A stretch of 64,000 nucleotides of DNA, taken from NCBI RefSeq assembly GCF_008806595.1, contig NZ_VZRB01000001.1, forward strand, positions 279,433-343,432, in the 5' to 3' direction. Shown here piece by piece: positions 1-12,366 of this stretch. Made by a program: the position numbers and the translations under genes. Position 1 is the stretch's first letter, and each line of letters opens with the position of its first letter. The notes under the pieces were generated by a model. That model had not been told where the DNA came from. It saw only the letters and a program-made list of their open reading frames with translations, and made no database searches. The stretch is from Streptomyces luteolifulvus (GTDB lineage: Bacteria > Actinomycetota > Actinomycetes > Streptomycetales > Streptomycetaceae).

Positions 1-45
1 AATTCGCTCCCGGGTAAACCCCGGGGGATATTTTCATGATACAAG

Positions 46-89
46 CACTTCGGGGGTGCGGCGCCGGTCGGCGCCGCACCCCCGAAGTG
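46..89. terminator. strong bidirectional hairpin terminator
   Basis: A perfect 20-bp stem (46-65 with 70-89) closes a 4-base loop and lies 17 bases past the RHS stop codon. Both flanks carry short T/A-rich ends, so it could stop transcription from either side. It is the natural terminator of the leftward RHS gene. Confidence 0.85.
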
Positions 90-105
90 TTTTCCGGTGA
101 CCTAT

Positions 106-3100
106 CTACTTGCGATCGAGATACTTCTTAGCCTTGTTGATGGGCCCACCGGGGCCCATTTCCCGTTTGCTCGGAGGGCGCCCGAACGCCCTCTTGAAGT
201 ATTCCACCGCCGACTGCTGTGCCGATTTTCCGGGGATCTTGTTCTTCCCCTTGACGAAGCTCGGAGCGTCGCTCGCCCTTTCCTTTCCGGATTTGCGGGC
301 CTCGCGCCAAAGCCTCTTCACCTTGTTGATGGCCCACTTTTTCCCGTACCACCAGACGAGGCCGATGATGGCGACGACCGCGCCCACACCGATCACGGCG
401 AGTACCGTGCCGGTGCTGACTCCGAGTCCGGCCATGCCGACGAGGGCGACCGCCGTCATTCTGCCGTCGAGGTCGACCAGGTTGACCGGGTCGCCGCAGA
501 CGTACTCGTAGCTGGTGCAGCTGCCGCCCGCGACGGGGTCGACGGACAGGAACCGGCCGGTGGCGGGGTTGTAGAGGCGGGCCCCCATGAGGACGAGACC
601 GGTGGGGGTCTCGGCGGAGCGCTGCTTGGCGCCGAGCCAGCCGTAGCGGCTCCCGCTTCCGCCCTCGCGGACGTTGCCGTACTCGTCCGAGTCGACGACG
701 ACGGGTGCCTTGCTCACGTCCAGCGGGAGTTGCAGCGCCACATCGCCGTGGATGGTCGTGAACTGCAGCTCCGTGTCACCGGTCTTGCCGGTGACCGCGG
801 CCAGGTCGCCGGAGGCGGACCGCACGTTGCGGCTGACGGCTCCGCTCGCGGTGTCCTCCACGAGCCAGCGGGGGCTGTCGCTGTCGTCGCCGTAGTGGTT
901 GACCCTGGACGCGGTCTGTGTCCAGGTCGTGCCACTGCCGGTCTCGGCCTTCCAGGAGCGGAAGCGCAGGGCCGCGTCGAGCTGCCAGGTCTGCCGCTTG
1001 CCGTTCGCCGTCTGCCGGTAGGCGAGGTCGTTGGCGTAGTAGTCGACGGTGCTGCCCGGCAGGGCGGTGGTGCGGCCGAAGGCGTCGTAGGAGTAACCGG
1101 AGTCGACGAGCCGGTCGGCGCTGTCGTAGCTGTGGCTGGTGGTGGTGCCTCCCGTGGTGGGGCAGGTTCCGGACACCTCGCCCGTCGCGGTGGTCAGACC
1201 GGTGCGGTTGGAACGCTTGTCGAAGGCGTATGTGCGCCGGGTGCACACCTCGCCGACGGTGTCCTCGACCGCGGTCAGACGACCGGCCTTGTCGTATGCG
1301 TAGCGCTGGTCGGACCAGCCGGAGTGGCTGGTCGTCCGTCCCTGGACCGAGCGGGTCACCACGTCGGTGTAGACGGCGGTGCCGTCGCTGTCCCGGGTGT
1401 AGGCCCTGGACGTCGGGGCGCCGGTGGCGTCCTCCGTGATGTTCAGGGTGTAGCCGCCGGGCAGCTTCTCGGCGGTGACGGAGCCGTCCGCGTCGTACGC
1501 GGCGGAGAAGTCACCGGCGACCGAGTCGCTGGCCTTGGTGACCAGACCGCGCGGCTCGGCGCCGTGGTCGTAGGTGTAGGTGACGGTCGACGGGACGGTG
1601 TCACTGACCTTGACCACGCGGTCGAGCTCGTCGTAGGCAGTGGTGGTCCTGCCTCCGTCGGCGTCGGTGTACGAGATGAGGCGGCCGAGCTTGTCGTACG
1701 CCTTGGTGATGGTGCCCGCCGTCGGAGAGGTGATCTTGGTGACCTCGCCGGTAGCCGGGTCGTACTCCACCGTGGACTCCGGGACCGCCTGGCCGAGGCC
1801 GCCGGTCACCGTGGTCTTCAGCGGCCGGCCCGCGTCGTCGTACGACCTGGTGGTGGTGCGGGACTGGCCGTTGGCCGTGTCGGTGACCTTGGTGGGCTGG
1901 CCGAAGTAGCCGTACTCCACGGTGGAGTCGGTCACTTCGTCGGGCCGGCTGCCGCCGCCGGTGATCTTTCCGGCCGGTCCGCTCCAGCAGACCTGGTCGG
2001 CCCACTCGGGGCGGCCCTTGCAGAAGCCGGTGCCGTCGGCGGACCAGTACGTGGTGACGCGGCTGGCAGCGTCGTCACCGGTGCCGGCCGGAGGCACGAG
2101 GTCGGTGATCCGCCCCTGTGCGTCGTACCCGGCGGTGGTCGTCAGGTTCAGGCCGCCGGAGTCCTGGATGACCAGCTTCGGAAGGCCCTTGGCCCAGTCG
2201 TACTGGGTCTCGGTGACGCGCTTCTCACCCATGACCGAGTAGTAGTCGCGGACACGGGCGCCGACGATCTTGAGAGTGACCTGGTCCTTGACCTTGGCCG
2301 TGCCGTCGGTGGGCCGTCCCTCGTCGTACTCGTTGACCGTCCAGGTGCGGGCCGGAACGGACGTGCCGGCCTTGACCAGAACGGTGGTTCCGTCCTTGAG
2401 GTCCTCGGTCAGGTCCACCCGGTGGAGGGGGCCGAACTCCTCGACCTCCCGGGTGCCGGCCTCGTTGAACAGGGAGGTGGTCGACAGCAGGTGGGCTCGC
2501 TCGGCCGCGGAGCGGGAGATGATGCCCAGACCCGTCAGCGTGTCCTTCTGCGTGTCCGTCGTGCCGAGTGCCAGCTCGCGGTTGGCCGCGCTCAGTTCAC
2601 GGACGGTGTTGCCGAACCGGTCGTACTCGGTGGTGCTGATGTGCTTGCCGGGCTCCGCCGTGTTGACGGTACGGCCGGAGGCGTCGAGGTAGTGCACCTC
2701 GGCGCGTGTGTATCCGCCGCCGGTCAGGTCCGCGCCGTCGTGGGACGGCGGCACGGAGTCGGCGGGGAAGACGGCGGTGGCGTCGCTCGGGGTGTCGAGC
2801 TGCCCCCACTTCGCGACATCGCCGGCGCCCATGGCATGGGGTGCCTTGGTGCCGGTGAGCGGGACGCCGTAGACGATGCTGGTGACCGCTTCGCCCTCGG
2901 TGGTGTCCACGGAGCCCTGCTTCAGGGCCGGACGCGAGACGCTGAGCAGCATTCCCGCACCGGGGGCGGTGCCGCTGCCGGCGTTGCCGTAGTCGAAGCT
3001 GTACGGCAGCACGCCCGGCGGCTGGAACCAGGTGACGCGGCCCTCGTCGTAGGCGTACTGGCTCTCGGCCTGCTGTCCGGTCCGCGGGTCCCAGTACTGG

Positions 3101-6100
3101 CGCAGCCGGCCGGCGGAGTCGTACCGGTACGAGGCCACGGCCGTCGCGGTCGCGGCGGCGGCGCCGGGGCCGGTGGCCCACAGCTTGATCTGCTTGACCT
3201 GGCCGGTGACGTCACCGAAGTCGGCGTCGGTCGCGGTACCGGTCGCCGTGGTCGCGGTGGCGTAGACGAACTCCAGTACCCGGCAGCCCTTGGTGGCCGG
3301 ATCGGCCTCGCACGCGGCAGCGGTGGCGGCCGAGGTGGGGGCGATGATCCGCTTGGGGCGGGCCAGCGTCTTGCCGGCCGCGGTCACGGTCTCGGAGACC
3401 ACCTTGGTGGTGGAGTTGCTCAGACCGTCCGTCAGGGTGGTGGAGACCTGCCATGCCGTGGCCGCCGAGCCGGGCTTGGCGAAGGTCGTCACCGTGCCCT
3501 CGGTGTCGGACAGGGTGAACGAGCCGGTGACAGCGCCCTTGAGGGTGAGCGCCTCGGCGCCGGGCTCGGGGACCCAGCCGGTCCTGGCCGCGTTGGCGGT
3601 GAAGTGGACCGCGTCGCCTTCGGACATCACCACGTCGACCGCGGTGTCGGAGACCTTGCGGACATGGCTGTAGTCGGACGTGGTGTCGTCCGCGATGGTG
3701 CCCGCGACCCACTCCTTGCCGAAGATCGCGGCCTGGCCCTCCTGCTGGGCGCCCTGGTCGGGGTTTCGCGAGGAGGCGGTCCGCGTCATCGTCATGCCGA
3801 AGAACGACGCGTCGGTCTCCGTCAGCGTGTAGTCACCGGTGAGCAGGTTCAGCGAACCCGGACCGGCGTCGGTGGTGGCGGCGCCGTCGGCGTTGCGGTC
3901 CACGACCACGGTCAGCGGTTCGGTGCTGCTGGAGGCGGAGCCGGGGCCGGTGAAGTCGGCCTTGATCTGGACCGTGCCGTCGGGGTCGACGGTGCCGGTG
4001 GCGTTCCAGACGAGCGCCGCGTTCCTGCCGCCCGTGAGCCCGACCGGCCAGGCGGTCAGCGCCGTCCCGCCGGAGGTGACGTCCCCGACGGGGATCTTCA
4101 CCCAGGCGTCGGCCTCGGAGCGGCGCCAGGAGAAGGAGACCTTGTCGTACGTGCCGCCCTCGGCCTCGGCGACCAACGGCAGCCGGCGTGCGGTGCGTTC
4201 GCCCTCGGCCGGCTGGAGGAAGCCCCCGGAACCGGCGTGGAAGGTGTACTCCTTGGCCTCGGACTTGTTGTCCGCCTTGTCGACGGACCGCACCTGGAGG
4301 GTGTGGGTGCCGTTCTTGGGCGGGGTGACGGAGATCGCCTTGGCAGCGCCCGAGCCGCCGGTGGCGACCCTGGTCCAGGTCACGCCGTCCAGCGACCACT
4401 CCAGCCAGTTGTGGTCCGCGGAGGGCGGGGTGACGGTGAAGGTGCCTGCCTGGCCCGCGCCCTTGACCCACTGCCCGGCCGGGTAGTCGGTGGAGGTGAT
4501 CTGCGCCGGGGCGGACGGGGCCGAGGTGTCGACGGTGAACGTCTTCCACGCCGACCAGCCGGTGTTGTAGTGCGTCCCGTCGTAGGGGTTGGTGCGGAAC
4601 TTGTACGTCTTGCCGTTGCTCAGCACCCCGGACGGAACGGTCACCGACGCCGCGGATCCGGAGGCCACGTACTTCGAGACGATCACCTCGCCGACCTGTG
4701 TGTTGGTGGCGTTGTCGTAGATCTGGAAGGTGCCGTTGACCTTGTCACCGTCGGCGTCGACGAAGGTGTCGCGCAGCGTCGGTGTGGTGGTGTTCACCAT
4801 GTAGGCGCCGCCGTAGGAGAAGAACGGCGGGCCGGCCTCCTGCCTGGTGCCCGTCTTCGGCCGGAAGTTGTAGGTCACCACGAGCTTCGGCGGATTCGCC
4901 GCCGCGTTCGCGGAGTTGACCCGCTTCCACTGCGCCACGGCCGTCTCGCTCGTCGCGCGCACACCCATGTGCCCGCGGGTGGCCTTGGCCGAGGCCCACT
5001 CCTGCGCCAGCGTGGTCACATCGGCGTTGATCCAGCCGTCCGGCTGGGAGGTGCACGAGGGGTTGCCGCGGGTCTCGGTCGAGGTGGCCTTCTTCGCCGT
5101 CATGGTGGGACGGTTCGTCCACCGGGAGGACGTCGACGCGGCCCCGGAGGACCACACCTCCCACGACTGCGCCGAGCAGCCCGTCTGGTTGGCCGAGTGG
5201 AAGTTCCACAGGCTCAGCTTCGCGCTGGAGATCAGGGCATCGGCGATCGGCGAGGTGTTCCAGCCGATGAAGGACTGTGCCGTGCGGGGCGTCCCGTCGG
5301 CGTTGGTGGTGCCCGGGTTGCCGAAGTCCAGCTCCGTGTCGGACGACAGGTCGGCCGTCTCGCCCTGCTGCACATAGGTGTCGAAGACATTCGACAGCGA
5401 GGACGTCGACGGGTCCACCGTCACCGGGTACCTGGTCTCGGGGTCGGCGAGGAACTCGGGGTCCGGGGTGACCACGAGGTCGACGCCCGAGTCCTTCTTG
5501 ACCATCTTCATCGACACCGGCACCCGGCGGGTGTGCTCGCCGGAGCGCTTATCGACGGTGGCGTCCCACATCACCGGCGCGGGCATGACGGCCCGCTTCC
5601 TGTTCTTCCTGTCGGTGAACTGCAGGCTGCCGTTCTTCAGCTGCTCGACCGTCAGCCCCTCGGTCTCCAACGGCAGCGTGTAGGAGAACCCGTCGGTGGC
5701 CGGCTTCTTCTTGATCTCGACGTACTGCTCGAAGCCGGTGCGGGTCGCCTCGACCACCACATCCGCGCCGGGCACCGCGTTGACGTACTCCGCGCGCGCC
5801 CCATGCAGTTCCGGCTCCGGAAGACCGCCCTTCCAGCCCAGCGTGATCTGCTCACTGCCCTCGCCCAGCGTCACCAGGTCGACGGCCTTCGACTGCTGCG
5901 CCGCGCTCAGCGACTTCGCCGGCGTACCCGTCCTGCCCGCCAGCCGCAGCCCGTTGGGGTGCGCCACCGGCTCCACGCCACGGCCCGACTCGCGCAGATC
6001 CACATCGACGTCCACCCAGGCGCCGTCACGCTCGAAGCGCACCGGCCCGGCCGACAGCTCCGTCGTCAGGCTGCCGTCCTTGTTCACCCAGGTCGTGGAG

Positions 6101-6363
6101 GTCTCGGTGCGCTCCGACAGCGCCTCCACCCGCTTGCCCGACAACCGCGCCGCGACCTTCGCCGAGGCGATGTCGGCCGCGGTGGTCGCCGCCTCGGGCT
6201 TGGCGGGCTTCGCCTGCGGAGCGGCCTCGGCCGCCCCCTGCAGCAGGGTCACGGACATGACCGCGGCGAGCCCGCCCGCCGTCCAGCGCAGAAACTTGCT
6301 GCGCTCATGCCAAACAGTCCTTCTCCGGAAAGGAGAGGACAAGTCCCCCAGTGGTATCAACAT
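106..6363 (-). CDS. secreted RHS/YD-repeat protein, probable polymorphic toxin
   Basis: A product of about 2085 residues. An N-terminal basic stretch and a hydrophobic segment ending in AEAA look like a signal peptide. The middle has a laminin-G/DNRLRE-like adhesive region, then many YD repeats (for example YDAFGRT, YDELDRV) and the RHS-associated core (RYGWLGAKQR to ARLYNPATGRFLSVDP). After the core comes VDLDGR, a glycine-rich membrane-like segment, and a short basic tip of about 50 residues ending in NKAKKYLDRK. By family knowledge, RHS shells encapsulate a variable C-terminal toxin, and the tip here is probably that toxin. I do not recognise its fold. ATG 6363 is chosen because it gives the signal peptide; upstream in-frame starts to 6543 give no sensible leader. 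No immunity gene is visible between the stop and the window edge. Confidence 0.85.
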   Translation of the reverse strand: MLIPLGDLSSPFRRRTVWHERSKFLRWTAGGLAAVMSVTLLQGAAEAAPQAKPAKPEAATTAADIASAKVAARLSGKRVEALSERTETSTTWVNKDGSLTTELSAGPVRFERDGAWVDVDVDLRESGRGVEPVAHPNGLRLAGRTGTPAKSLSAAQQSKAVDLVTLGEGSEQITLGWKGGLPEPELHGARAEYVNAVPGADVVVEATRTGFEQYVEIKKKPATDGFSYTLPLETEGLTVEQLKNGSLQFTDRKNRKRAVMPAPVMWDATVDKRSGEHTRRVPVSMKMVKKDSGVDLVVTPDPEFLADPETRYPVTVDPSTSSLSNVFDTYVQQGETADLSSDTELDFGNPGTTNADGTPRTAQSFIGWNTSPIADALISSAKLSLWNFHSANQTGCSAQSWEVWSSGAASTSSRWTNRPTMTAKKATSTETRGNPSCTSQPDGWINADVTTLAQEWASAKATRGHMGVRATSETAVAQWKRVNSANAAANPPKLVVTYNFRPKTGTRQEAGPPFFSYGGAYMVNTTTPTLRDTFVDADGDKVNGTFQIYDNATNTQVGEVIVSKYVASGSAASVTVPSGVLSNGKTYKFRTNPYDGTHYNTGWSAWKTFTVDTSAPSAPAQITSTDYPAGQWVKGAGQAGTFTVTPPSADHNWLEWSLDGVTWTRVATGGSGAAKAISVTPPKNGTHTLQVRSVDKADNKSEAKEYTFHAGSGGFLQPAEGERTARRLPLVAEAEGGTYDKVSFSWRRSEADAWVKIPVGDVTSGGTALTAWPVGLTGGRNAALVWNATGTVDPDGTVQIKADFTGPGSASSSTEPLTVVVDRNADGAATTDAGPGSLNLLTGDYTLTETDASFFGMTMTRTASSRNPDQGAQQEGQAAIFGKEWVAGTIADDTTSDYSHVRKVSDTAVDVVMSEGDAVHFTANAARTGWVPEPGAEALTLKGAVTGSFTLSDTEGTVTTFAKPGSAATAWQVSTTLTDGLSNSTTKVVSETVTAAGKTLARPKRIIAPTSAATAAACEADPATKGCRVLEFVYATATTATGTATDADFGDVTGQVKQIKLWATGPGAAAATATAVASYRYDSAGRLRQYWDPRTGQQAESQYAYDEGRVTWFQPPGVLPYSFDYGNAGSGTAPGAGMLLSVSRPALKQGSVDTTEGEAVTSIVYGVPLTGTKAPHAMGAGDVAKWGQLDTPSDATAVFPADSVPPSHDGADLTGGGYTRAEVHYLDASGRTVNTAEPGKHISTTEYDRFGNTVRELSAANRELALGTTDTQKDTLTGLGIISRSAAERAHLLSTTSLFNEAGTREVEEFGPLHRVDLTEDLKDGTTVLVKAGTSVPARTWTVNEYDEGRPTDGTAKVKDQVTLKIVGARVRDYYSVMGEKRVTETQYDWAKGLPKLVIQDSGGLNLTTTAGYDAQGRITDLVPPAGTGDDAASRVTTYWSADGTGFCKGRPEWADQVCWSGPAGKITGGGSRPDEVTDSTVEYGYFGQPTKVTDTANGQSRTTTRSYDDAGRPLKTTVTGGLGQAVPESTVEYDPATGEVTKITSPTAGTITKAYDKLGRLISYTDADGGRTTTAYDELDRVVKVSDTVPSTVTYTYDHGAEPRGLVTKASDSVAGDFSAAYDADGSVTAEKLPGGYTLNITEDATGAPTSRAYTRDSDGTAVYTDVVTRSVQGRTTSHSGWSDQRYAYDKAGRLTAVEDTVGEVCTRRTYAFDKRSNRTGLTTATGEVSGTCPTTGGTTTSHSYDSADRLVDSGYSYDAFGRTTALPGSTVDYYANDLAYRQTANGKRQTWQLDAALRFRSWKAETGSGTTWTQTASRVNHYGDDSDSPRWLVEDTASGAVSRNVRSASGDLAAVTGKTGDTELQFTTIHGDVALQLPLDVSKAPVVVDSDEYGNVREGGSGSRYGWLGAKQRSAETPTGLVLMGARLYNPATGRFLSVDPVAGGSCTSYEYVCGDPVNLVDLDGRMTAVALVGMAGLGVSTGTVLAVIGVGAVVAIIGLVWWYGKKWAINKVKRLWREARKSGKERASDAPSFVKGKNKIPGKSAQQSAVEYFKRAFGRPPSKREMGPGGPINKAKKYLDRK

Positions 6364-6537
6364 CCACCCGTATTCGATTCTGAGGCGCCATATGTGTGGC
6401 TGCCGTGAAGAAGTGTGGTCGGTGTGAAAACCTAGCTGTCTGCCGGAAGCGACAAAAGGATTGATCATCGCAAAGGTGTGCGACAGGCCCCCGATTACTT
6501 CCTGTGACATGGCCCACATGTGTTCACGGGGGACGGA

Positions 6538-8763
<2,226 letters not shown>

Positions 8764-8767
<4 letters not shown>

Positions 8768-9669
8768 GCACCACTCGTAAGCACACCGCGCTCCCCAAGG
8801 CCCAGATCCTCATCGAGGCCCTGCCCTGGCTGGTCAGGCACAACGGCAAGACCGTCGTCATCAAGTTCGGCGGCAACGCCATGATCGACGAGCAGCTGAA
8901 GGCCGCGTTCGCGCAGGACGTCGTGTTCCTGCACCACGCCGGCCTCAAGCCGGTCGTCGTGCACGGCGGCGGCCCGCAGATCAGCGCCGCCCTCGACCAG
9001 CACGGCATCGTCAGCGAGTTCAAGGCGGGCCTGCGCGTCACCACCGAGGACGCCATGGACGTCGTCCGCATGGTGCTGGCCGGGCAGGTCCAGCGCGAGC
9101 TGGTCGGGCTGCTCAACCAGCACGGGCCGCTCGCCGTCGGCCTCACCGGTGAGGACGCGCACACCATCACCGCGACCAAGCACCAGCCCGAGATCGATGG
9201 CGAGCTCGTCGACATCGGGCGGGTCGGCGAGATCACCGACATCGACACGGGCGCGATCGAGGCACTGCTCGCCGACGGCCGTATCCCGGTCGTCTCGTCG
9301 ATCGCCCGCAGCCAGGACGACGGACACGTCTACAACGTCAACGCCGACACGGCGGCCGCCGCACTGGCCGCCGCTCTCGGCGCCGAAACCCTCATGGTCC
9401 TCACGGACGTCGAGGGCCTGTACGAGGACTGGCCGAACAGCGACGAGGTGATCAGCCGCCTCACCGCCTCCCAACTGGAGAAGCTGCTGCCGGAGTTGAG
9501 CTCCGGCATGGTGCCGAAGATGGAGGGCTGTCTGCACGCCGTGCGGGGCGGCGTGACCACCGCCCGCGTCATCGACGGCCGGGTCCAGCACTCGATCCTG
9601 CTGGAGATCTTCACCGACGAGGGCATCGGCACGATGGTCGTGCCCGACGAGCACGAGGGGGAGTCGTGA
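8764..9669 (+). CDS. argB: acetylglutamate kinase
   Basis: Phosphorylates N-acetylglutamate, the committed and usually arginine-inhibited step. The 301-residue product is an amino-acid kinase with KFGGNAM (about residue 33) and [10 protein letters not shown] motifs for ATP and substrate. The roughly 30-residue extension before KFGG corresponds to the N-terminal helix that arginine-sensitive hexameric enzymes use to interlace dimers, so feedback inhibition is likely (inference). ATG overlaps the argJ stop by 4 bases and the stop overlaps the argD GTG. Confidence 0.96.
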
Positions 9670-10871
9670 GCAACCAGGACCTGACCGCGCGCTGGCAGGG
9701 CGCACTCATGAACAACTACGGCACCCCGAGGCTCCCGCTCGTGCGCGGTGAGGGCACCCGGCTGTGGGACGCCGAGGGCAAGGAGTACGTCGATTTCGTC
9801 GGCGGTATCGCGGTCAACGCGCTCGGCCACGCCCACCCGGCCGTCGTCGAGGCCGTCAGCAGGCAGATCGCGTCCCTCGGCCACGTCTCCAACCTCTTCA
9901 TCGCCGAACCGCCCGTCGCGCTCGCCGAACGCCTGCTCCAGCACTTCGGCCGCGACGGCAAGGTGTTCTTCTGCAACTCGGGCGCCGAGGCGAACGAGGG
10001 CGCCTTCAAGATCGGCCGGCTGACCGGGCGGACCCACATGGTGGCCACTCTGGGCGGATTCCACGGCCGGACCATGGGCGCCCTCGCGCTCACCGGCCAG
10101 CCCGGCAAGCAGGAGCCGTTCCTGCCGCTGCCCGGCGAGGTCACGCACGTCCCGTACGGCGACGCGCAGGCGCTGGCCGCCGTGGTCACCGAGGAGACGG
10201 CCCTCGTCATCATCGAGCCGATCCAGGGCGAGAACGGGGTCGTGGTGCCCCCGCCCGGCTACCTCAAGGCCGCCCGCGCGATCACCGCCGCCACCGGCTC
10301 CCTCCTGGTCCTCGACGAGGTACAGACCGGCATCGGCCGTACCGGGCACTGGTTCGCGTACCAGGCCCACGAAGGCGTCCTGCCCGATGTCGTCACCCTC
10401 GCGAAGGGACTCGGCGGCGGGCTGCCGCTCGGCGCCACCGTCGCCTTCGGGCGCGCCGGCGACCTACTCAGGCCCGGCCAGCACGGTACGACCTTCGGCG
10501 GCAACCCCGTCGCCTGCGCCGCCGGACTCGCCGTCCTCGACACCATCGCGGCCGAGGGCCTGCTGGAGAACGTGAAGCGGCAGAGCGAGAGACTGCGCGA
10601 CGGAATCGAGGGCGCGGACGGCGGTTCCCGGCATCCGTTGATCGCGCATGTCCGGGGTGCGGGCCTCCTCCTGGGTATCGTGCTCACCGAACCGCTCGCG
10701 CCGCAGGCGCAGCAGGCGGCTCAGGAGGCCGGTTTCCTGGTGAACGCGCCCGCCCCCGACGTCGTACGGCTCATGCCGGCGCTGAATCTCGGCGACGACG
10801 ACGTGGACGCGTTCCTCCGGGTGCTGCCCGGCATCCTGGACGCAGCGAAGGCAGCCAACGGGGACGGATGA
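9666..10871 (+). CDS. argD: acetylornithine aminotransferase
   Basis: PLP-dependent transamination of N-acetylglutamate semialdehyde to N-acetylornithine with glutamate as donor. The 401-residue protein is a class III aminotransferase: [12 protein letters not shown] binds the PLP phosphate region, [14 protein letters not shown] contains the PLP-N1 aspartate, and the Schiff-base lysine is in TLAKGLGGG (about K247). The GTG start overlaps the argB stop. The gene is followed after 19 bases by argR. Confidence 0.95.
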   Translation: MSNQDLTARWQGALMNNYGTPRLPLVRGEGTRLWDAEGKEYVDFVGGIAVNALGHAHPAVVEAVSRQIASLGHVSNLFIAEPPVALAERLLQHFGRDGKVFFCNSGAEANEGAFKIGRLTGRTHMVATLGGFHGRTMGALALTGQPGKQEPFLPLPGEVTHVPYGDAQALAAVVTEETALVIIEPIQGENGVVVPPPGYLKAARAITAATGSLLVLDEVQTGIGRTGHWFAYQAHEGVLPDVVTLAKGLGGGLPLGATVAFGRAGDLLRPGQHGTTFGGNPVACAAGLAVLDTIAAEGLLENVKRQSERLRDGIEGADGGSRHPLIAHVRGAGLLLGIVLTEPLAPQAQQAAQEAGFLVNAPAPDVVRLMPALNLGDDDVDAFLRVLPGILDAAKAANGDG

Positions 10872-10890
10872 TCCGGGGAATGAGACGACG

Positions 10891-11430
10891 ATGAGCCAGG
10901 CGCAGGATCACGAGCAGACCGCCGGGCCTGCCGTGCCGCAGACCCGCACGGCACGCCACCGCCGGATCGTGGACATTCTCAACCGGCAACCGGTGCGGTC
11001 GCAGAGCCAGTTGGCGAAGCTTCTCGCGGACGACGGGCTGCATGTCACGCAGGCGACGCTGTCCCGGGACCTGGACGAGCTGAACGCGGTGAAGATCCGT
11101 AACACCGACGGTGATCTGATCTACGCGGTGCCGAGTGAGGGGGGTTTCCGGACTCCGCGGGCGCCGTTGGGGGAGTCGGCGAAGGAGGAGCGGATGCGGA
11201 GGCTGTCGGCGGAGCTGCTGATCTCCGCGGAGGCTTCTGCGAACCTCGTCGTCCTGCGGACTCCTCCGGGGGCGGCGCAGTTCCTGGCCTCTGCCATTGA
11301 CCAGGCGGAACTGCACGACATCCTCGGGACGATCGCGGGCGACGACACGCTGCTGCTGATCAGCCGGGATCCCAGTGGGGGGCAGGCGTTGGCGGACCAT
11401 CTGCTGCGGTTGGCCCAGAACGGGCATTGA
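10891..11430 (+). CDS. argR: arginine repressor ArgR
   Basis: Arginine-responsive hexameric regulator of arginine biosynthesis genes. The 179-residue protein has a 25-residue disordered N-terminus, a winged helix ([30 protein letters not shown]) with the typical ATLSRDL recognition segment, and a C-terminal oligomerisation/arginine-binding domain with the GDDT motif (AGDDTLLLI). It is the final gene of argCJBDR, so it probably autoregulates through the dyad before argC and acts on the dyad before argG. Confidence 0.96.
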   Translation: MSQAQDHEQTAGPAVPQTRTARHRRIVDILNRQPVRSQSQLAKLLADDGLHVTQATLSRDLDELNAVKIRNTDGDLIYAVPSEGGFRTPRAPLGESAKEERMRRLSAELLISAEASANLVVLRTPPGAAQFLASAIDQAELHDILGTIAGDDTLLLISRDPSGGQALADHLLRLAQNGH

Positions 11431-11435
11431 GCGCC

Positions 11436-11507
11436 GGGCGCAGCCGCGGGCAGTCGTGCCGCTCGGGCGGCACGGGTGGCACGGGTGGGCGCAGCGGCAC
11501 CCCGTCG
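11436..11507. repeat. GC-rich intergenic dyad repeat, Streptomyces-type
   Basis: Between argR and the apbE stop the DNA carries nested GC-rich inverted motifs (GCCGCTCGGGCGGC, GGCACGGGTGGCACGGGTGG). It resembles dispersed intergenic repeats common in Streptomyces. A weakly similar sequence lies at 49735-49820. The region may act as the argR terminator. Confidence 0.3.
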
Positions 11508-11565
11508 GCGCCGGGCCGCGCAACCCGCCCGCACGCACCGGCAGCGGGTCAGCTCCCAGCGCCGC

Positions 11566-12366
11566 TCACCCCAGCCGCGCCGCCAAACCTCCCGTGCACC
11601 GCACCTCATCGCCCGCGGTGATCAGCAACGCCTCCACCCCCGGCAGCGACTCCAACCAGCGCAACCCCTGCCGCGAACCCATCGCGAACGCTGCCGTGGC
11701 CCAGCAGTCCGCCCATGTCAGGCAGGGGGCCACCACCGTCACCGCCACGAGATCCGTCACCGCGGAGTGGCCCGTCCGGGGGTCGAGTATGTGCGCGCCC
11801 TGCTCCGCCGTACCGGATGTCGCCACCGCCAGCTCCTCCGTGCCCGCCGCGGAGATCACCGCCGCCAGCCCGCCCGGCCGCAACGGGTCGGACACCCCGA
11901 CCCGCCAAGGCCGCTGTGCGCCGGGCGTGCCGAGCAGCTGGACGTCGCCGCCCCCGTTGACGCTCACCCCGCTCGCCCCGGCCGCCGCCACGGCACGTGC
12001 AGCCCGCTCCGCCGCCCAGCCCTTGACGATCCCGGTCGGATCGAGCGGGCCCTGGTACCGCATGCTGAACCAGCCGTCGCTCGTCCGCTCCGCCTCGGCG
12101 CCCAGTTCCAGCACCTCGGCGACCAGCGGATCGCACTCCTCGACGGACAGCTCGCCCCGGGCCAGCCGGGAGATGTCGCTGCCGTCGCGGTACGTGCTGA
12201 ACACCTCGTCGATCCGGTGCAGCCCGGCGACGGCCTCCTGAAGTGCCGCCTGTACGGCGGCGGGTTCCCCGCCGCGGACGTCGAAGGAGAAGACGGTCCC
12301 CATGACCTCCTCCGCATGACGTACCGCGGCGGGAGCTTGCGCGGGCTCGGTCACCGTGTCAGCCAC
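11566..12366 (-). CDS. apbE: FAD:protein FMN transferase (ApbE family)
   Basis: Covalently attaches FMN from FAD to threonines of extracytoplasmic redox proteins. The 266-residue sequence has the family signatures in order: MGTVFSFDV near the start, DPTGIVKGWA, VNGGGDVQ, TSGTAEQGAHILDPRTG and the C-terminal VVAPCLTWADCWATAAFAMG. The GTG start at 12366 overlaps the upstream stop by 8 bases; an internal ATG at about 12303 is a possible alternative. No signal peptide is evident. Its obvious substrate is the upstream protein, which carries two SGAT acceptor motifs. Confidence 0.9.
   Translation of the reverse strand: MADTVTEPAQAPAAVRHAEEVMGTVFSFDVRGGEPAAVQAALQEAVAGLHRIDEVFSTYRDGSDISRLARGELSVEECDPLVAEVLELGAEAERTSDGWFSMRYQGPLDPTGIVKGWAAERAARAVAAAGASGVSVNGGGDVQLLGTPGAQRPWRVGVSDPLRPGGLAAVISAAGTEELAVATSGTAEQGAHILDPRTGHSAVTDLVAVTVVAPCLTWADCWATAAFAMGSRQGLRWLESLPGVEALLITAGDEVRCTGGLAARLG

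Noticed and set aside
97..6408. 2103-codon open frame on the plus strand opposite the RHS gene
   Set aside because: It is the mirror frame of a GC-rich gene: Arg/Gly/Val-rich with no domains, while the minus strand has clear YD repeats and an RHS core.
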